This document shows positions 5,629-6,562 of a stretch of DNA of 6,562 nt, piece after piece (positions within the stretch are counted from its first letter, which is position 1; every line of letters starts with the position of its first letter). This DNA comes from Acidobacteriaceae bacterium. GTDB taxonomy: Bacteria > Acidobacteriota > Terriglobia > Terriglobales > Acidobacteriaceae. The DNA lies in assembly GCA_003133425.1 (NCBI GenBank), contig PKXI01000238.1:1-6562 (forward strand). Reading direction: 5' to 3'. Both the position numbers and the translations under genes were made by a program. The notes under the pieces were generated by a model that was not told the DNA's origin, searched no databases, and saw nothing but the letters and a program-made list of their open reading frames with translations.

Positions 5629-6562
5629 ATGAATCGTCGCAATTTTCTAGCAGGCAGTATCGCCCTGGCCGGTCAGCACAAGCTGCTTCGCTCGATGGGC
5701 GCGCTTTCGATGGGCGGGCAGAATGCCCAGCAGATCACGGCTCCGCACAACCTTTTAAGCAGCACTTATACCGAGTCTTTTCTTGAGATCAAGCTTGCGG
5801 CCGCCGGCGCCTGGCATCCGTATCCGAACTGGAGCGAGCGCGGACCCTGGGAGGCGGTTCCGGAGGATATTCGTACGGCCATTGTGGGGCGCGCGGACTC
5901 GGATCGGAAGGCAGGCTGAAAGCGCTGCTGGCAACTACGTTTCTTGATTTCAAGCGCAACGGCAATCGAACCCGTTTTGAGGCCGACAGCTTTGGGCGGC
6001 GCTCCATGCTGCAGCGCCTGATTTTGGCCGAGTGTCTTGAGGGCAAGGGCCGCTTCGTAGACGAAATTGCCAATGGAGTGTGGCTGATTTGCGAGGAGAC
6101 TTTCTGGGGCGCACCAGCCCATATGGCCGCGCAAAAAGTCGGCGTGGGGCTGCCGGATGTGACCGAGCCGATTATCGAGCTGTTTTCGGCGGAGACGGCG
6201 CAACTGCTCTCGTGGACGAAGTATTTGCTGGGCCCACAACTGGATGAGGTGTCACCGCTGATCAACAAACGGATCAAGCTGGAGACGGAGCGGCGCATGC
6301 TCAAGCCGGCCCGCGAGCGCAACGACTTTACCTGGATGGGCCTCGGCGGACCAAAGCAGGAGCATCGCCTCAACAACTGGTGTCCGTGGATCAACTCCAA
6401 CCTGCTGGTCACGAACCTGATCCTCGAAGACGATCCGAAGCTGCGCGTTGAAGAGACAGTAAGAATCACGAAGAGCGTGGATGCTTACCTCAACGACTAC
6501 TGGCCGGATGCCGGCGAGGAGGAAGGGCCTGGATACTTCAGCCGCTCGGTGATGTGCCTGTT
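5629..6562 (+). pseudogene. Heparinase II/III-like protein, frameshifted, 3' end beyond window
   Basis: This is the front part of a predicted exported polysaccharide lyase-like protein of the heparinase II/III family. ATG 5629 is preferred over ATG 5620 because AGAGGA (5615-5620) makes a proper ribosome binding site for it. The first residues, MNRRNFLAGSIALAG, are a twin-arginine (Tat) signal. The frame continues through WHPYPNWSERGPWEAVPED and IRTAIVGRAD (to 5898), then meets TGA at 5917-5919. Family-like sequence resumes one frame back: LLATTFLDFKRNGNR (5925-5969), EIANGVWLICEETFWG (6063-6110) with APAH, NNWCPWINSN (6372-6401) and EEGPGYF (6519-6539). It then stays open to the window end. 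A loss of one base (or gain of two) between about 5899 and 5927 explains this. There is no slippery heptamer, so programmed frameshifting is unlikely. A sequencing error would make it an intact gene. The substrate cannot be named. Confidence 0.75.

Noticed and set aside
5496..5786. Small + strand gene starting at GTG 5496
   Set aside because: No binding site, no recognisable sequence, and its second half overlaps the Tat signal of the heparinase-like gene in another frame.
5899..5927. Programmed -1 frameshifting in the heparinase-like gene
   Set aside because: The direction fits, but no X-XXY-YYZ slippery heptamer precedes the stop and this family is not known to use it.
5789..6469. Long open frame on the - strand (226 codons)
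   Set aside because: It is antisense to the heparinase-like gene, whose + strand motifs are clear; composition is Ser/Arg-rich antisense noise.
1..6562. Mobile elements, CRISPR arrays, tRNA or rRNA genes
   Set aside because: No transposase or integrase motifs, no regularly spaced repeats, and no tRNA or rRNA-like sequence were seen on either strand.

Overview
The window looks like chromosomal DNA of an acidobacterium, probably of the Terriglobia (Acidobacteriales) type. This rests on the high GC content, the style of translation initiation factor IF-3, the mixture of secreted carbohydrate- and phospho-ester-cleaving enzymes with a LacI-type regulator, and a Tat-exported heparinase-like protein. 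The taxonomic call is an inference from protein style, not from a marker search. All recognisable genes lie on the + strand.

Layout. 1-102 is short unassigned DNA with a 12-bp palindrome. 103-1245 is a secreted alkaline-phosphatase-superfamily (type I phosphodiesterase-like) enzyme. 1325-2087 is a self-contained infC unit: an extended -10 promoter, a short leader, a strong Shine-Dalgarno sequence, what looks like a non-AUG (AUC) start codon, the IF-3 gene, and a textbook intrinsic terminator. 2187-3110 is a secreted alpha/beta-hydrolase of the acetyl-xylan-esterase/BD-FAE kind. 3127-3609 is a Mog/MoaB-type molybdopterin adenylyltransferase, only 16 bases downstream and without a ribosome binding site. 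3678-3825 is the control region of the next gene, with a LacI-type operator-like palindrome and a promoter whose transcript would start a few bases before the ATG. 3836-4951 is a LacI/GalR-family repressor. 5058-5309 is an EamA (drug/metabolite transporter) gene reduced to its first and last membrane helices by a large in-frame internal deletion. 5310-5628 has no convincing gene but a probable promoter. 5629 to the window end is a Tat-exported heparinase II/III-like gene carrying a frameshift near 5900-5927 and running off the window.

How it fits together. The infC and mog genes are housekeeping. The esterase, phosphodiesterase, LacI regulator and heparinase-like lyase are typical of an organism living on plant or microbial polysaccharide. 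The LacI protein could control itself through the site at 3678-3693 and perhaps neighbouring sugar genes, but no sugar can be named. The two adjacent damaged genes (EamA remnant and frameshifted heparinase) suggest the right-hand third of the window is decaying accessory DNA, although sequencing or assembly error could explain either lesion.

I found no mobile element, CRISPR array, tRNA or rRNA, and nothing that amounts to an undescribed multi-gene system. The points most worth checking are the AUC start of infC, the two-helix EamA remnant, the heparinase frameshift, the hairpin inside mog and the operator-like site before lacI.
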